Shown: one piece after another, positions 12,315-13,262 of the stretch
How the letters are laid out: every line of letters begins with the position of its first letter
How positions within the stretch are numbered: the first letter of the stretch is position 1
DNA from: an uncultured Christensenella sp.
Lineage (GTDB): Bacteria > Bacillota > Clostridia > Christensenellales > UBA1242
Assembly: GCA_905207515.1 (NCBI GenBank)
Contig: CAJLLK010000025.1
Coordinates: 1 to 13,262, forward strand
Length of the DNA stretch: 13,262 nucleotides
Reading direction: 5' to 3'
Translations under genes and position numbers: made by a program
The notes under the pieces: generated by a model
The model's database searches: none
What the model was told of the DNA's origin: nothing
Seen by the model: the letters and a program-made list of their open reading frames with translations, nothing else

Positions 12315-13262
12315 TTAAACGCTTTCTTCCCAGTTTACGTCTGGCAAAACAATTTGAACATTTGTGTCAAATTGAATGTTTGAATAAGAATCTGTGTCAG
12401 AATAATCTCTGATCATCTGAAGCAATTTCCAAGAAGAGCTGTCAAAAACAAATGTTCTCTCTTCGTCAGTCACGTTCATTGTGATTGTCAAAGTGTCAGC
12501 AGTGCTTGTGATTTGAATTGTGTCACTAAGATCGCTCATCATTTCTGCAAATCTATTTACCATGGTTATAAACATGAAATTTGGATTGTAATAAGAATAA
12601 AGCGTCGCTTTCAAGTTGCCATGGTCATTTGGTGTTATATTCAAGTCAAATAAATCATAAAGCGTTGTTCCTTCTGGCATAACAGCCTTGACATATTCCT
12701 GACTCAAATTGTTTTCGACGTTGTGACGATAAAGAATCAAGTTGTTCATATCGATCCAAAGTTCACTGTTTTCCAAATCTGGACTATAGTCACTGAGATT
12801 TGAAATGTAAAGGAAATCGCCATTCACAGCGACCATATTTTCGCCTGCAGGATTTTTGATGCTGAATGTTTCGATTGTTTCTTTCAGTTCAATCGTTGGC
12901 TCAACGTGGTTTGTGACCATGTTTTCGCTCAAACTTGCAATCGCTTCTTGAGCAGCATAAACATCCAAATTTGCAAAATCTGGGTTTAAAACAAAAGCCG
13001 AAGCTTGTTCTACCACAAATGCCACATAATCTTCGTTTGACAACACTTCAACGTCATAAGCCGCTGAAAATTCGCCGCTTTTCACGGTCAAAGTTTTTGT
13101 TCCTGCGGTGGAGCTGTCAAAATTTTCCACTGTAAAATCTTCCGTCGCTTTCTTTGTGTCGTCGCTGTAAACAAGATTGACAACCAAACCTTCTTTTGAA
13201 TAATCTTCACCAACATAATAAGTCATTTTTGCATTTGTTGTGACAAGTTCAATCCCAGTCAC
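12315..13262 (-). CDS. Large exported-type protein with a Big_3 Ig-like domain, C-terminal part
   Basis: The C-terminal 315 or so codons of a longer gene; the N-terminus lies beyond the window edge, so no signal peptide can be judged. The first about 75 residues (TGIELVTTNAKMTYYVGEDY, then KEGLVVNLVYSDDTKKA, then GTKTLTVKSGEFSAAYDVEV) form a bacterial Ig-like domain of the Big_3 type, common in surface and lipoproteins of Clostridia. The remainder is acidic, rich in Asp, Asn, Ser and Thr, with no Cys, and predicted beta-rich by eye (e.g. TIQITSTADTLTITMNVTDEERTFVFDSSSWKLLQMI). This resembles lipoproteins that carry a LolA/LppX-like beta sheet, but I do not recognise the family. A terminator follows the stop directly. 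Confidence 0.75.
   Translation of the reverse strand: MTGIELVTTNAKMTYYVGEDYSKEGLVVNLVYSDDTKKATEDFTVENFDSSTAGTKTLTVKSGEFSAAYDVEVLSNEDYVAFVVEQASAFVLNPDFANLDVYAAQEAIASLSENMVTNHVEPTIELKETIETFSIKNPAGENMVAVNGDFLYISNLSDYSPDLENSELWIDMNNLILYRHNVENNLSQEYVKAVMPEGTTLYDLFDLNITPNDHGNLKATLYSYYNPNFMFITMVNRFAEMMSDLSDTIQITSTADTLTITMNVTDEERTFVFDSSSWKLLQMIRDYSDTDSYSNIQFDTNVQIVLPDVNWEESV

Overview
The window is an AT-rich segment from a probable endospore-forming member of the Bacillota (Clostridia-like). The lineage call rests on spore genes (gpr protease, a YtfJ/GerW-family gene, a DUF2953/YtfI-like gene next to it), Gram-positive cell-wall and glycolipid genes, Shine-Dalgarno (SD) sequences of the AGGAG type, and conserved Firmicutes gene neighbourhoods (rpsT beside gpr; rluB, a HI0933-type flavoprotein, plsC and an S1 protein in a row). 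The genus cannot be told from the sequence. The code is standard: TGA is used as a stop and TGG as Trp.

Layout. Positions 1-60: the 5' part of a tRNA-Thr(CGT) gene on the minus strand with a textbook promoter. 179-1359 (+): a GT4 glycosyltransferase whose first 20 codons and remaining body are in different frames, the break lying in a run of seven G. 1351-7249 (-): a long minus-strand block read in the order ytfI-like, ytfJ, dacA-type D,D-carboxypeptidase, rluB, flavoprotein, plsC, S1-domain protein. It is broken into transcripts by a terminator after the carboxypeptidase and by a new promoter before plsC. 7300-8541 (-): a GT28/MurG-like diacylglycerol glucosyltransferase. 8653-10149 (+): a DUF1846 (UPF0371) protein. 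10177-11686 (-): glutamate racemase and the germination protease gpr. 11780-12049 (+): rpsT. 12084-12270: a small cluster of GTCATCC...GAGC hairpin repeats between two terminators. 12315-13262 (-): the C-terminal part of a large exported-type protein with an Ig-like domain.

How the genes fit together. The block holds envelope and spore functions (carboxypeptidase, YtfI/YtfJ pair, glutamate racemase for D-Glu supply, lysophosphatidic acid acyltransferase, two lipid- or polymer-type glycosyltransferases) mixed with ribosome functions (S20, S1-type protein, 23S/16S pseudouridine synthase, tRNA-Thr).

The most interesting points are regulatory. (1) The G7 tract splits the GT4 gene; a one-base change in the tract, or -1 slippage on it, restores the frame. 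(2) Several genes without an SD have a -10 box placed so that transcription should start on or within about ten bases of the start codon, suggesting leaderless mRNAs. (3) The terminator after the carboxypeptidase gene contains the SD of rluB in its 3' arm, with the U-tract running straight into the rluB ATG. (4) A perfect palindrome sits over a possible promoter in front of ytfJ. I did not find a clearly new multi-gene system.
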